From positions 1 through 14,153 of the forward strand of contig CAZBZS010000057.1 of the NCBI GenBank assembly GCA_964496475.1: 14,153 bases of DNA. The letters are read 5' to 3'. The notes beneath the pieces were generated by a model. It worked only from the letters and a program-made list of their open reading frames with translations. It was not told the DNA's origin and ran no database searches. A program made the position numbers and the translations under genes. The stretch's first letter is position 1. Each line of letters begins with the position of its first letter. This document shows positions 1-7,051 of the stretch, in pieces. This stretch comes from JASLPR01 sp964496475. Its GTDB lineage: Bacteria; Chloroflexota; UBA11872; VXNJ01.

Positions 1-578
1 CCTTTTGAGGCGTCTGGGCCGATCGTCTCCGCGAAGATCGGGTACGACCGGGTCACGTTGAGCCGGACACCGAACTCTGCGGTGAGGTCGTCAATTATAG
101 TGACGGTGGTCGGCTCGTCGGTGATAATGACGAGCTTCAACACATCTCCCGGCAGCCAGGCGTCAAGGTCGCCGACGACGGTCCCCTCAACTCCGGAGAG
201 TCCCAGGTAAAACTCGGCCGCCGGGGTGAGCTTCGCCATGAATACGCTATCGCCATGGAAGGCGTTTACGTGGTAGGAGTTGCGCTGGCAGTACTGGATA
301 ACGCCTAGCGCCACTTCCTTCGGAAGAAGAGTTTCCGAGATGATGTCGCCGGATTCCGGGTGGCGGATCTGCGCGCCCTGGTAGCATATCAACGGTGTTT
401 TGATGCCGAACTGCTCGGCGAATCGACGGGCGCTGGCAAACATGCGACCGGTGGCGATAGTGACGTTGACTCCAATTGCCTGCACCGCCCGCACGGCTTC
501 TTCGACCCTGGGGCTCACCTCGTTATCCGATCCGAGGATCGTGCCGTCGAGGTCGATCGCCACCAATTCGAATTTCAT
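1..578 (-). CDS. Cof-type HAD-family hydrolase (C-terminus cut by window edge)
   Basis: I translated this frame by hand from an ATG at 578. It stays open for 192 codons to the window edge, so the C-terminus is missing. Motif I of the haloacid dehalogenase superfamily is at the N-terminus (AIDLDGTI, with the nucleophile and acid-base Asp pair). It is followed near residue 40 by the motif II context TIATGR, then a Cof-like cap region. Members of this family (Cof/YbiV/YidA) are cytoplasmic Mg-dependent phosphatases of sugar phosphates, nucleotides or PLP, usually about 270 residues long, so roughly 80 residues lie outside. The Asp motifs III and IV are not visible, and the substrate cannot be told from sequence. 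An AAGGAAAG ribosome-binding site lies just before the start. The gene follows nfo after 53 bases on the same strand and may be co-transcribed. Confidence 0.85.
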   Translation of the reverse strand, partial: MKFELVAIDLDGTILGSDNEVSPRVEEAVRAVQAIGVNVTIATGRMFASARRFAEQFGIKTPLICYQGAQIRHPESGDIISETLLPKEVALGVIQYCQRNSYHVNAFHGDSVFMAKLTPAAEFYLGLSGVEGTVVGDLDAWLPGDVLKLVIITDEPTTVTIIDDLTAEFGVRLNVTRSYPIFAETIGPDASK

Positions 579-631
579 GTAACGGTCTTTCCTTTGCGGC
601 TGATTCTAGGAGTGTTGGATTCTGGGCGCGG

Positions 632-1591
632 TCACTTGGTTCGCCGATCGGCGAGCTTGCGGGCGCGATAGGCGACGCGCCGTTTGGCCCGACGTGCCAG
701 GACGGCCGGCTCGATGTCCAGATGCCCTGCCAGGGCCCGCATTATCTCCACGTTTCCCTTATCCGGCCCGTTGCCATCGAATCCGGGGGTTTCCAGAATC
801 ACCGGCAAGCTCCTGATCCGGGGATGGTTGAGCACCCCGGCTAGGCCGTCGTAGCCGATGTGACCTTCGCCCAGGTTAGCGTGGCGATCGAGTCCCCGGC
901 CACATTTTACTTTTGAGTCGTTGAGGTGGAGCGCGGCGACCCTATCGAAGCCGATATTTGCCTCGATTTCCGTCGTCATTCTCTCCAGCCCTCCGGGATT
1001 TGCCAGATCGTAGCCGAAGGCAAAGGCATGGGCGGTGTCCACGCATACTCGCAATCTCGGATCGCCATGGAGCTCGTTAATTATTGCGTCGAAGTCGGTG
1101 AAGCGCCCGCCGATGACGCGTTCGCTGCCGGCTGAGTTTTCCAGCAGCAAGGGCACATCACATTCAGACAGGTCACGAGCGCGGGCGAGGCCGCTGACGA
1201 CCGAATCAAGGACTCCGCCCAGTCCGAGCCCGTAGTTGCTGCCGAGATGGAAGATGATTCCGTCGAGTCCCAGCAACGCACAGATCTTCAATCCCGCTGC
1301 CAAGGCGTGGACCGACTTTTCGTAAACGTCTGGATTCCCCTCGCGGGCTCCGAGGTTTATAAGGTAAATGCCGTGGGAAAAAATCGGGCCGATGCCGGCC
1401 GCGGCGCAGGCCGAGCGAAATGCCGTCACTTGGTCGTCCGTGTACTCGCGGGGCTTCCACTGGATCTTGTTCGTTCCGAATATCTGGGCGCAGTTGATCC
1501 CGAGTGTCTGGGCGCGGTCGATGCCGAAGTGATTCTCCCGGGTGGCGCTGACGTGCGCCCCCAACAACAGCTCCCGAGGCGATACTGACAA
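632..1591 (-). CDS. nfo: Endonuclease IV (AP endonuclease, TIM barrel, Zn-dependent)
   Basis: This is a base-excision-repair enzyme that cuts the DNA backbone 5' of abasic sites. All nine Zn ligands of the E. coli family have matches, numbered from a TTG at 1603: His77 (FSHG), His119 (FHLGS), Glu155 (LLLENSAG), Asp189 and His192 (VDTAHAF), His226 (LHLND), Asp239 and His241 (DRHANLGEGHIG) and Glu271 (LETPG). Length is near 320 residues against about 280 for E. coli Nfo. The surplus is a short N-terminal lead and a very basic C-terminal tail of about 25 residues rich in Arg/Lys, perhaps for DNA binding (inference). I prefer the TTG at 1591, because GAGGA ends five bases before it while the TTG at 1603 has no ribosome-binding site. 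The gene lies upstream of the HAD gene and is divergent from the SH3b lipoprotein. Confidence 0.95.
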   Translation of the reverse strand: MSVSPRELLLGAHVSATRENHFGIDRAQTLGINCAQIFGTNKIQWKPREYTDDQVTAFRSACAAAGIGPIFSHGIYLINLGAREGNPDVYEKSVHALAAGLKICALLGLDGIIFHLGSNYGLGLGGVLDSVVSGLARARDLSECDVPLLLENSAGSERVIGGRFTDFDAIINELHGDPRLRVCVDTAHAFAFGYDLANPGGLERMTTEIEANIGFDRVAALHLNDSKVKCGRGLDRHANLGEGHIGYDGLAGVLNHPRIRSLPVILETPGFDGNGPDKGNVEIMRALAGHLDIEPAVLARRAKRRVAYRARKLADRRTK

Positions 1592-1596
1592 ATCGG

Positions 1597-1601
1597 TCCT
1601 C
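1597..1601 (-). promoter_or_regulatory. Ribosome-binding site deciding the nfo start
   Basis: GAGGA on the minus strand, five bases before a TTG at 1591. It overlaps the alternative upstream TTG at 1603, which makes that upstream start unlikely. Confidence 0.5.
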
Positions 1602-1603
1602 AA

Positions 1604-1890
1604 TTGATAGGCGGTCGGAGTCGCGATGACGGACTCGACCCGGCGACAAGGGAGTGTTTAGCACGGATAAGGGCCGGCTGCCCAACCTTGCCGACCTAGG
1701 TCAAAGTCTGGTGGGCCCGGCAGTTGGCTCCGAGAGCATGTTCGGGTGCTTCCATGCAATGATCAGACGCCGACCAAAGGGGGCGATAGAATCGTGGCCA
1801 CGGGATGATCGGCGTCAGCCGAGGCGGCTATGCTGTCGGCGAAATCGGTTGTCATGACTAATTCGAAGGTTTCCAGGAAATGAGGTCGCC
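1604..1890. other. Divergent intergenic region between nfo and the SH3b lipoprotein
   Basis: About 290 bases without a convincing gene separate two divergent genes, so both promoters should be here. I could not find a good -35/-10 pair on either strand. The only symmetry seen is an 8-base palindrome GTCATGAC (1851-1858) and an 8-base inverted repeat GACGCCGA (1766-1773) / TCGGCGTC (1809-1816). Both are short enough to be chance. Confidence 0.4.
1881..1886 (+). promoter_or_regulatory. Ribosome-binding site for the SH3b lipoprotein
   Basis: TGAGGT, with its GAGG core five bases before a TTG at 1891. It supports the non-ATG start, after which the signal peptide begins at once. Confidence 0.55.
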
Positions 1891-2370
1891 TTGAGGATCA
1901 TCGCTGTTGCCGCCGTTGCGGTCACTCTAATTTCGCTCGCCGGATGTGCCAATTCCGAGCTGGATGAATTGAGCGCTAGGGTATCTGCCCTAGAGGTTGG
2001 TTACCAGAATGTTCAGAAAGAGCTCGACCAGCCCGCGCCGACGCCGATAGTTGCTCCTGCTCCGACTCGGCCAGCCCCGGCGCCCGCGGCCACAGCCACA
2101 CCGATCCCGGAACCAACGCAGACGCCCACGCCGCGACCTACGCTGACGCCCACACCAGAGACAGCCGCCACCCCGGTGGCGGCCACGGTGAACGCTGACG
2201 ACGGGCTAAACACGCGCGCTGAGCCCACCACCGATGCGGCTGTGTTGGAGGTGCTTTCGCACGAGTCGGAAGTCGAGCTCACCGGCGAGTCCCGGATAAT
2301 CGACGATATCGAGTGGGTCGAGCTCTCCAGAGGCGGCTGGGTCCAGTCTCAGTTCCTTGTACTCCCGTAA
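1891..2370 (+). CDS. Small lipoprotein with Pro/Thr-rich stalk and C-terminal SH3b domain
   Basis: The 159-residue product opens with a hydrophobic signal peptide ending in a lipobox LAGC (Cys19), so it should be lipid-anchored outside the cytoplasmic membrane. Residues 22-46 form a short amphipathic, probably coiled-coil stretch. Residues 48-97 are a linker made almost only of Pro, Thr and Ala, as in wall-spanning stalks. Residues 98-159 match a bacterial SH3 (SH3b) domain: the run from GLNTRAEPTTDAAVLEVL to the end, with the EWVEL and GGWVQSQFL strands. SH3b domains commonly bind peptidoglycan or other wall components, so a cell-envelope anchoring or sensing role is likely, but no enzyme domain is present. 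Start is TTG with GAGG at good spacing. The P/T linker gives this gene a base composition unlike its neighbours. Exact function is unknown. Confidence 0.8.
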   Translation: MRIIAVAAVAVTLISLAGCANSELDELSARVSALEVGYQNVQKELDQPAPTPIVAPAPTRPAPAPAATATPIPEPTQTPTPRPTLTPTPETAATPVAATVNADDGLNTRAEPTTDAAVLEVLSHESEVELTGESRIIDDIEWVELSRGGWVQSQFLVLP

Positions 2371-2468
2371 ACGGAAGAAGATTCGCCGGAGATGACTCTG
2401 CTACGGCGGGAGCGGGATTTGGGATCGTCGCGAACCGTGAGGATTGGCGTTGGCCGCACCGCCTCCAT

Positions 2469-2497
2469 TTGACAGTAGTCGGCGAGATTTCTTGGAT
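2469..2497 (+). promoter_or_regulatory. Weak candidate promoter upstream of the pilZ remnant
   Basis: A perfect -35 hexamer TTGACA (2469-2474) is followed after 17 bases by TTGGAT (2492-2497), a poor -10 with three of six matches. It lies in the 239-base gap after the lipoprotein gene and would read toward the PilZ remnant. Confidence 0.25.
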
Positions 2498-2549
2498 TGC
2501 CGGGTTCGGGCGGAAGTTTATCTGTCGGGCAGTGAAAATTCGTTGAGAG

Positions 2550-2570
2550 CCGAGCCTTGCAGAGGCTCGG
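2550..2570 (+). terminator. Hairpin between the lipoprotein gene and the pilZ remnant
   Basis: A perfect 8-base stem CCGAGCCT / AGGCTCGG (2550-2557 and 2563-2570) encloses a five-base loop TGCAG. No T-run follows, so it is at best a weak terminator for the lipoprotein transcript. It could also be a structure in the leader of the pilZ remnant. The rest of 2371-2609 shows no gene. Confidence 0.4.
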
Positions 2571-2609
2571 TCACCGGCGGTCGATTAAGTTAGGGTGTAG
2601 AAGCTGAGC

Positions 2610-3417
2610 GTGGCTAATACCGAATCCCCAACGGGACATAAAGCCGGAATACGCCAACATATTTGAGATCAGTCAGTGAGCCGATCTCATGATTCTGGAC
2701 GAGGGGAACCCAAGGACATACGCCAGCCTGATCCAGGATCTGGACGAAGAGGCTATGTTCGTGGCGGCGCCCACCCATAAGGGCGCCTCGGCTCATGTGA
2801 GCGGCGTAGCGAGCTCACGGTAAGTTCGCTGGTCCGCGGCGCCCGGTACATGGGGACGGCGACGGTCGTTTTGCGGGAATTCATCCCGGTGGAGGTGTTG
2901 CGGCTAAACCGTCCTGAAACGGTCAGACGGGCCCAGTTTCGGGAAAATGTTCGGGTGGATGTTCGCGTTCCAGATTCGGCCCTGCACGTCCAGCCTGCCG
3001 ACGCCCCCAGTGTGGCGGAGGGGCTGGAGGTCGAGATAATCAACCTCAGTGCGGGTGGTGCCCGTTTCGTCATTGACCGGAAGATACCAACGAGCCGTGA
3101 GGCGCCATCCGTGAAGTACTGGCTGGAGTTTCCTATAGACCATGACAATCCCCTGGGAGACCTCGTGGAACCCGATCCGGGACCCGCCCCGGTTCCGGTT
3201 CCGGGGCCCGTGCCCGAGGAGGAGGAAGAGGAGCCCGCCGGCCCCGACATTATGAGCATGGCGATCCGGATCATTGGCGTAGACGAAGTTGGTGAGGGGC
3301 GCAGAGCGTCGGTAATCGTCCGCAGCCAATTCAAATCCGCCGATGCCCGCGCAGGACCGGATCACCCGCTTCGTGAACCTGTGTCAGATGGTGCTCCGCC
3401 GACGTCGTTTCACTTGA
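2610..3417 (+). pseudogene. YcgR-like PilZ-domain (c-di-GMP receptor) gene broken by several frameshifts
   Basis: No single frame codes for this protein, but joining frames does. Frame pieces: LRSVSEPIS from 2663 up to 2686; LMILDEGNPRTYASLIQDL and onward from 2686 to about 2808 (PilZN-like N-terminal domain); ELTVSSLVRGARYMGTATV and onward from about 2811 to 3345; and AQDRITRFVNLCQMVLRRRR from 3349 to a TGA at 3415-3417. The third piece holds the c-di-GMP signature: RRAQFR (RxxxR, about 2928) and NLSAGG (NxSxxG, about 3042). The last piece is the typical C-terminal helix of this family. Two joins need one base restored, and the third removes one base, probably in CCC at 3346-3348. A possible first piece, GTG at 2610 (MANTESPTG...), would need one more shift and is speculative. 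Read uncorrected, the third frame runs on nonsensically into the next gene. Decay is more likely than sequencing error because neighbouring genes are intact, but reads are needed. Confidence 0.75.
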
Positions 3418-3445
3418 ATCTTCTGTCGGCCCCCGTCCCTATAAT
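3414..3445 (+). promoter_or_regulatory. Candidate promoter of the rmd-mutase-isomerase operon
   Basis: A perfect -10 hexamer TATAAT lies at 3440-3445, about 80 bases before the first gene of the operon. The best -35-like element is TTGAAT at 3414-3419, with a long spacer of 20 bases. The -10 is strong and the -35 doubtful. The position, just after the end of the pilZ remnant, fits a promoter for the sugar operon. Confidence 0.45.
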
Positions 3446-3462
3446 TGGCTGGCGTAATCCAC

Positions 3463-3503
3463 CGGACAGCCGACTCTTTCATGCGGGCTGTCTGCTCAGA
3501 CAG
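3463..3503 (+). promoter_or_regulatory. Leader with two mutually exclusive hairpins
   Basis: Segment A (3465-3471, GACAGCC) pairs with segment B (3486-3492, GGCTGTC). With a G-T and a C-G pair added outside, this makes a stem across 3463-3494 with a 14-base loop. Segment B also pairs with segment C: CTGTCT (3488-3493) with AGACAG (3498-3503), loop GCTC. A-B and B-C cannot form together, as in attenuators. The second hairpin ends 22 bases before the start codon and near the AGGGGAG ribosome-binding site. No U-run terminator is seen, so any control would more likely be on translation. Functional role is inference. Confidence 0.35.
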
Positions 3504-3525
3504 GCGTTAACCTGCAGGGGAGTAG

Positions 3526-4476
3526 ATGCACCGCGTTCTGATCACCGGGCTGGGAGGATTCGTCGGCCGGCATCTCGGTGGATTGCTGACCGAAGCCGGC
3601 GACGGGGATGTCTATGGAAGCGTTGTGGAGGCGGATTTGGGGCGGGAACTGCCTCTACCCGAGGATCACGTCCTGGCCTGCGATCTCCTGGACGTGAAGG
3701 CGGTCAACGAGCTAATAGAGGCGGTCCGTCCCGGGCAGATATACCACATCGCCGGCATAGCGGAGGTTGGTCGTTCCTGGGAAGACCCGGGACCGGCTTA
3801 CCGGGTAAACGTGTTGGGGCAGCTGAATCTGCTTCAGGCGGTCGTCGCGATCTGTCCCGACAGCCGGGTTCTGGTGGTGGGGTCGGCCGGCGAATACGGG
3901 CTTGTCTGCCAGTCTGACTGCCCAATCGGGGAAGATCATCCGCTGACTCCGGCGGACCCGTATGGCGTGAGTAAAGCCGCCCAGGACTTGATGGCCCAGC
4001 AGTACTACCTGGGTTACGGGACGGACATCGTGCGAACGAGATCGTTCAACCACATCGGTCCCGGTCAGTCGACTGGATTTCTGGTAGGTCGCGTGGCCCG
4101 GATGGTGGCGGAGGTAGAGAAGGGGCTGCGGGAACCGGTGGCGGATTTTGGTGATCTGTCCGCGCGGCGCGACTTCACGGACGTGCGCGACGTGGCCCGG
4201 GCTTATCAGTTGCTCATGGAGAGGGCTCTGGGTGGCGAGGCATACAACGTTTGTTCCGGCACTGCGGTGCCCGTCGCGGAGGTCGTGCGGATGGCCCTGG
4301 CGCTCGGAAAAGTCCCGATTGAGTTTCGGATCAACCCTGATCGCGAGCGACCCACCGATCTACCGTTGTTGTTGGGCGATAACTCGAAGCTCCGGTCCGT
4401 CACCGGATGGGAGCCCCGCATCCCTCTTGAGAAGAGCGTGAGCGACGCCGTCGACTATGCCCGGGAGATCGTCTAG
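3526..4476 (+). CDS. rmd: GDP-4-dehydro-6-deoxymannose reductase-like NAD(P)-dependent sugar epimerase/reductase
   Basis: This 316-residue protein is an extended short-chain dehydrogenase. The Rossmann motif GLGGFVG is at residues 8-14 and the catalytic YxxxK at Tyr146-Lys150 (YGVSK), with the Ser120 region VGSAGEYG upstream. RSFNHIGPGQ, SARRDFTDVRDVARAY and the C-terminal RPTDLPLLLGDNSKL followed by TGWEP are the pattern I know from Rmd, which reduces GDP-4-keto-6-deoxy-D-mannose to GDP-D-rhamnose. It is a cytoplasmic enzyme for glycan or surface-sugar synthesis. The ATG follows AGGGGAG, and it is the first gene of the operon with a phosphohexomutase and a PGI/PMI, which fits a mannose-derived sugar. 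Gmd, which makes the substrate, is not in the window. A related UDP- or GDP-sugar 4-epimerase/dehydratase cannot be excluded; the exact substrate is moderately sure. Confidence 0.85.
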   Translation: MHRVLITGLGGFVGRHLGGLLTEAGDGDVYGSVVEADLGRELPLPEDHVLACDLLDVKAVNELIEAVRPGQIYHIAGIAEVGRSWEDPGPAYRVNVLGQLNLLQAVVAICPDSRVLVVGSAGEYGLVCQSDCPIGEDHPLTPADPYGVSKAAQDLMAQQYYLGYGTDIVRTRSFNHIGPGQSTGFLVGRVARMVAEVEKGLREPVADFGDLSARRDFTDVRDVARAYQLLMERALGGEAYNVCSGTAVPVAEVVRMALALGKVPIEFRINPDRERPTDLPLLLGDNSKLRSVTGWEPRIPLEKSVSDAVDYAREIV

Positions 4477-4534
4477 ATGGATCAAGATTTGCGGTCAGGC
4501 GGCACCTGCCGGCGTCGCAATTACGCATGCAGAA

Positions 4535-4539
4535 GGGAG
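4535..4539 (+). promoter_or_regulatory. Ribosome-binding site deciding the phosphohexomutase start
   Basis: GGGAG lies eight bases before an in-frame TTG at 4548 and eleven before a GTG at 4551. The in-frame ATG at 4527 lies upstream of it and has no ribosome-binding site of its own, so the ATG is probably not the start. Confidence 0.5.
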
Positions 4540-4547
4540 TAGATGAT

Positions 4548-5993
4548 TTGGTGGGATCATCGTCCGAGCTCAAGTTTGGCACCGACGGCTGGCGCGCGAA
4601 GATCGCGGGCGAATACACATTTGCGAATGTCCGCCGGATCGCGCAGGGGATCGCAGTCTTCGCGAGAGAGCACTGGGAGCATGACCGGGGCCTGGTGGTG
4701 GGTTACGACCGGCGGTTCGGATCGGAACGGTTTGCGCGGACGGCTTGCCAGGTATTCGCGGCAAACGGGATAAAGTCGTATCTCACGGCGGAGCCCACCC
4801 CGACACCGGCGATCGCGTACATGATTTCGAAGGTGGCTGCGGCTGGCGGAGTGATCGTCACCGCCAGCCATAACCCCCCGTCAGACAATGGGATCAAGGT
4901 GCGGACGGGTACCGGCGCGGCGGTGGCTCCGGATCATCTTGCGAAGATAGAAGCCGCGATTCCGGCGGTGTCGGAACTCGTAAAGACGATGCCGTATGAC
5001 GCTGCGCGGGAGGAGGTGCTCATCGAGGCTCTGGATGCGAGGTCGCCCTATCTTCAGGGAGTGCGGGCCAGTCTCGATCTGGGGTGCGTCGCCGCCTCGG
5101 GCATCCGCGTGGTGGTCGATTCGATGTTCGGCGCCGGCGCAGGCTACGTAGACGATTTGCTGGCCGGTAGCGACATCGACCTGCTTGCTATCCGGCAGGA
5201 GCACAACCCCGCGTTTCCCGGAATGGCCCGACCGGAGCCGATTCCGCCTTACACCGATGCGCTGGGCGGGGTCGTTCGCGACGCCGGGGCAGCGGTCGGA
5301 ATCGTCCATGACGGTGACGCCGACCGACTCGGCATCGTTGATGAGAACGGAGATTTTGTCGACCAGCTGCGGGTGATGTCCCTGCTGGCTTACTACTTGC
5401 TGGAATATACGACGCCCAGGGGGCCGATAGTGCGGACCGTCACCACTAGTTCCATGCTAGATCGTCTTGGTGAGCTCTACGGAGTGGAGGTCATCGAAAC
5501 CGGAGTCGGGATGAAATACGTGGCGCCAAAGATGCAGGAGGTGGGAGCGATGATGGGAGGGGAAGAGAGCGGCGGCTACGTGATCGGCCGGCACATGCCC
5601 GAACGTGATGGAATTTTCTCCGGCCTCCTTTTCCTAGACTTTATGGCGAGGACGGGTAAGTCCCCGACCGAGCTTGTGAGGCAGTTGTTTGCACTCCTTG
5701 GGCGGGAATATCATTACGCCCGCCTGGATCTTGCCTTCCCCGCCGAAGAGCGGGTGGATATCGAGGCGCGGGTGGCCGCTTTTGAGCCGGGTGCGCTAGA
5801 CCGCAGTGAAGTCGTCGATCTACTCACCGCCGACGGGCATAAGCTCAAGCTGGCCGATGGGAGCTGGCTGTTGATTCGTTTTTCGGGGACCGAGCCGTTG
5901 TTGCGTGTGTACACTGAGACAACCTCGCCCGAGCGAGTGCGCAAGCTGCTGGCCATCGGCGCCGATGCGGCCGGCGTGGAAATCCCGGGATGA
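4548..5993 (+). CDS. Phosphohexomutase (phosphomannomutase/phosphoglucomutase, ManB/PgcA family)
   Basis: A cytoplasmic alpha-D-phosphohexomutase of about 481 residues that interconverts hexose-6-phosphate and hexose-1-phosphate. All four family motifs are present, numbered from the TTG at 4548: the phosphoserine loop TASHNP (107 is the Ser), the Mg-binding DGDADR (255-260), the sugar-recognition loop GGEESGG (337-343) and the phosphate-binding RFSGTEP (444-450). The N-terminal FGTDGWR is also typical. The partner genes suggest mannose-6-P to mannose-1-P, but glucose use is equally possible from the sequence, and many enzymes of this family do both. The start is uncertain: an ATG at 4527 gives seven more residues but has no ribosome-binding site. 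Its stop overlaps the next start as ATGA, which indicates coupled translation with the isomerase. Confidence 0.92.
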   Translation: MVGSSSELKFGTDGWRAKIAGEYTFANVRRIAQGIAVFAREHWEHDRGLVVGYDRRFGSERFARTACQVFAANGIKSYLTAEPTPTPAIAYMISKVAAAGGVIVTASHNPPSDNGIKVRTGTGAAVAPDHLAKIEAAIPAVSELVKTMPYDAAREEVLIEALDARSPYLQGVRASLDLGCVAASGIRVVVDSMFGAGAGYVDDLLAGSDIDLLAIRQEHNPAFPGMARPEPIPPYTDALGGVVRDAGAAVGIVHDGDADRLGIVDENGDFVDQLRVMSLLAYYLLEYTTPRGPIVRTVTTSSMLDRLGELYGVEVIETGVGMKYVAPKMQEVGAMMGGEESGGYVIGRHMPERDGIFSGLLFLDFMARTGKSPTELVRQLFALLGREYHYARLDLAFPAEERVDIEARVAAFEPGALDRSEVVDLLTADGHKLKLADGSWLLIRFSGTEPLLRVYTETTSPERVRKLLAIGADAAGVEIPG

Positions 5994-7051
5994 GACGGAT
6001 TTCGCTCGATGATCCGGATGTGCGGCAGCGGCTGGACAGCCAGTCGATGTTGGACCTCCTGCGGGCGGTACCGGAGCAGTGCGCAATGGGCTGGCGAAAT
6101 GGATTCGCCGTCCATATCCCGGCCGGCTACGGAGATGTCGACGCGGTCGTAGTGGCCGGCATGGGCGGCTCCGCGATGGGAGGGGATCTGGTCCGCGGAC
6201 TCATCCAGAACCGGCTGTCGATACCCATGGTGATCTCGCGAGACTATCGGTTGCCGGCGTTTGTGGGCGGTCGCACGCTGGTGATTCTGTCCAGCTACTC
6301 GGGCACGACCGAAGAGACGTTGTCGGCGTTTCGAGAGGCGTCCGAACAAGGAGCAAAACTGATCGCATTGGGCGGTGGAGGCAAGTTGCTGGAAGAGGCG
6401 CCGGGACCGATCGGACGGATTCACGCGGAGGGGATGCCGAGGGCCGTCATGGTCGAGTCGATGCTGCTGCTCCTGGGAATACTCACGAAATGTGGGGCGC
6501 TGGCGGACGTTGAGACAATGGCCGGGCGGCTGCCGGACTTCGCCCACGAGCAGGTGGGGCGATTTGACTCGGATGTGCCCGAGGTGAATAACCCGGCCAA
6601 GCTTCTGGCGCGTTCCCTGGAGGGTCGCATTCCGGTTGTGGTGGGAGCGGGAGCCCTGGCGCCGGTGGCGCGCCGCTGGAAGGCTCAGTTCAATGAGAAT
6701 GGTGAGCAGTGGGCGGTTGTCGACGAAATGCCCGAGTTCAATCACAATACGATTCAGGGGATCGGCCTGCCCGGCGCCGCGGCCGATCTTCTCCACGTCG
6801 TAATGCTCACATCTGAGGACGACAGCTCGCGGACCCGGCGCCAGGGTGACTTTGGCGGTCAGCTGGTGACGGAAGCAGGTATCCCGGTGACGGTGGTGCC
6901 GGCGGAAGGCGACGATCAGCTTGCCCGGATGATGTCGCTGGTGATTTACGGGGACTTCGTGTCCTATTACACCGCGATGCTAAACGAGGTCGATCCCACT
7001 CGCATTCCGGTGATAGCCGAGCTGAAGGGCCGGATAGCGACGGAAGGCTGA
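5990..7051 (+). CDS. Bifunctional phosphoglucose/phosphomannose isomerase (SIS domains)
   Basis: The 353-residue protein belongs to the two-SIS-domain PGI/PMI family known from archaea such as Pyrobaculum and from several bacterial phyla. It converts fructose-6-P to glucose-6-P and to mannose-6-P in the cytoplasm. Seen in sequence: the sugar-phosphate loop GMGGSAMGGDL at 57-67, SSYSGTTEET at 101-110, then in the second domain the stretch KAQFNENGEQ (Glu236 candidate base) and EMPEFNHNTIQG (His252, the ring-opening His in the family). The length fits the family, which is shorter than classical PGI. It overlaps the mutase by four bases (ATGA), so the pair is translated together and would supply mannose-1-P in two steps. 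Its 3' end is convergent with the deacetylase gene, with only seven bases between the stops and a hairpin across them. Confidence 0.93.
   Translation: MRRISLDDPDVRQRLDSQSMLDLLRAVPEQCAMGWRNGFAVHIPAGYGDVDAVVVAGMGGSAMGGDLVRGLIQNRLSIPMVISRDYRLPAFVGGRTLVILSSYSGTTEETLSAFREASEQGAKLIALGGGGKLLEEAPGPIGRIHAEGMPRAVMVESMLLLLGILTKCGALADVETMAGRLPDFAHEQVGRFDSDVPEVNNPAKLLARSLEGRIPVVVGAGALAPVARRWKAQFNENGEQWAVVDEMPEFNHNTIQGIGLPGAAADLLHVVMLTSEDDSSRTRRQGDFGGQLVTEAGIPVTVVPAEGDDQLARMMSLVIYGDFVSYYTAMLNEVDPTRIPVIAELKGRIATEG

Noticed and set aside
2013..2282. Minus-strand frame of Val/Gly/Ala repeats
   Set aside because: It is the antisense reading of the lipoprotein's Pro/Thr linker and carries no independent signal.
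2850..3917. Continuous 355-codon frame on the plus strand read as one protein
   Set aside because: Only its first two thirds (to about 3345) are PilZ-like. After that it is Arg-rich nonsense running 390 bases into the Rmd gene in another frame, so it is a run-on of a frameshifted gene.
5714..6796. 360-codon open frame on the minus strand opposite the mutase and isomerase
   Set aside because: It is antisense to two clearly conserved genes, is rich in Arg/His and low-complexity segments, and shows no family motif. Long antisense frames are normal in high-GC DNA.
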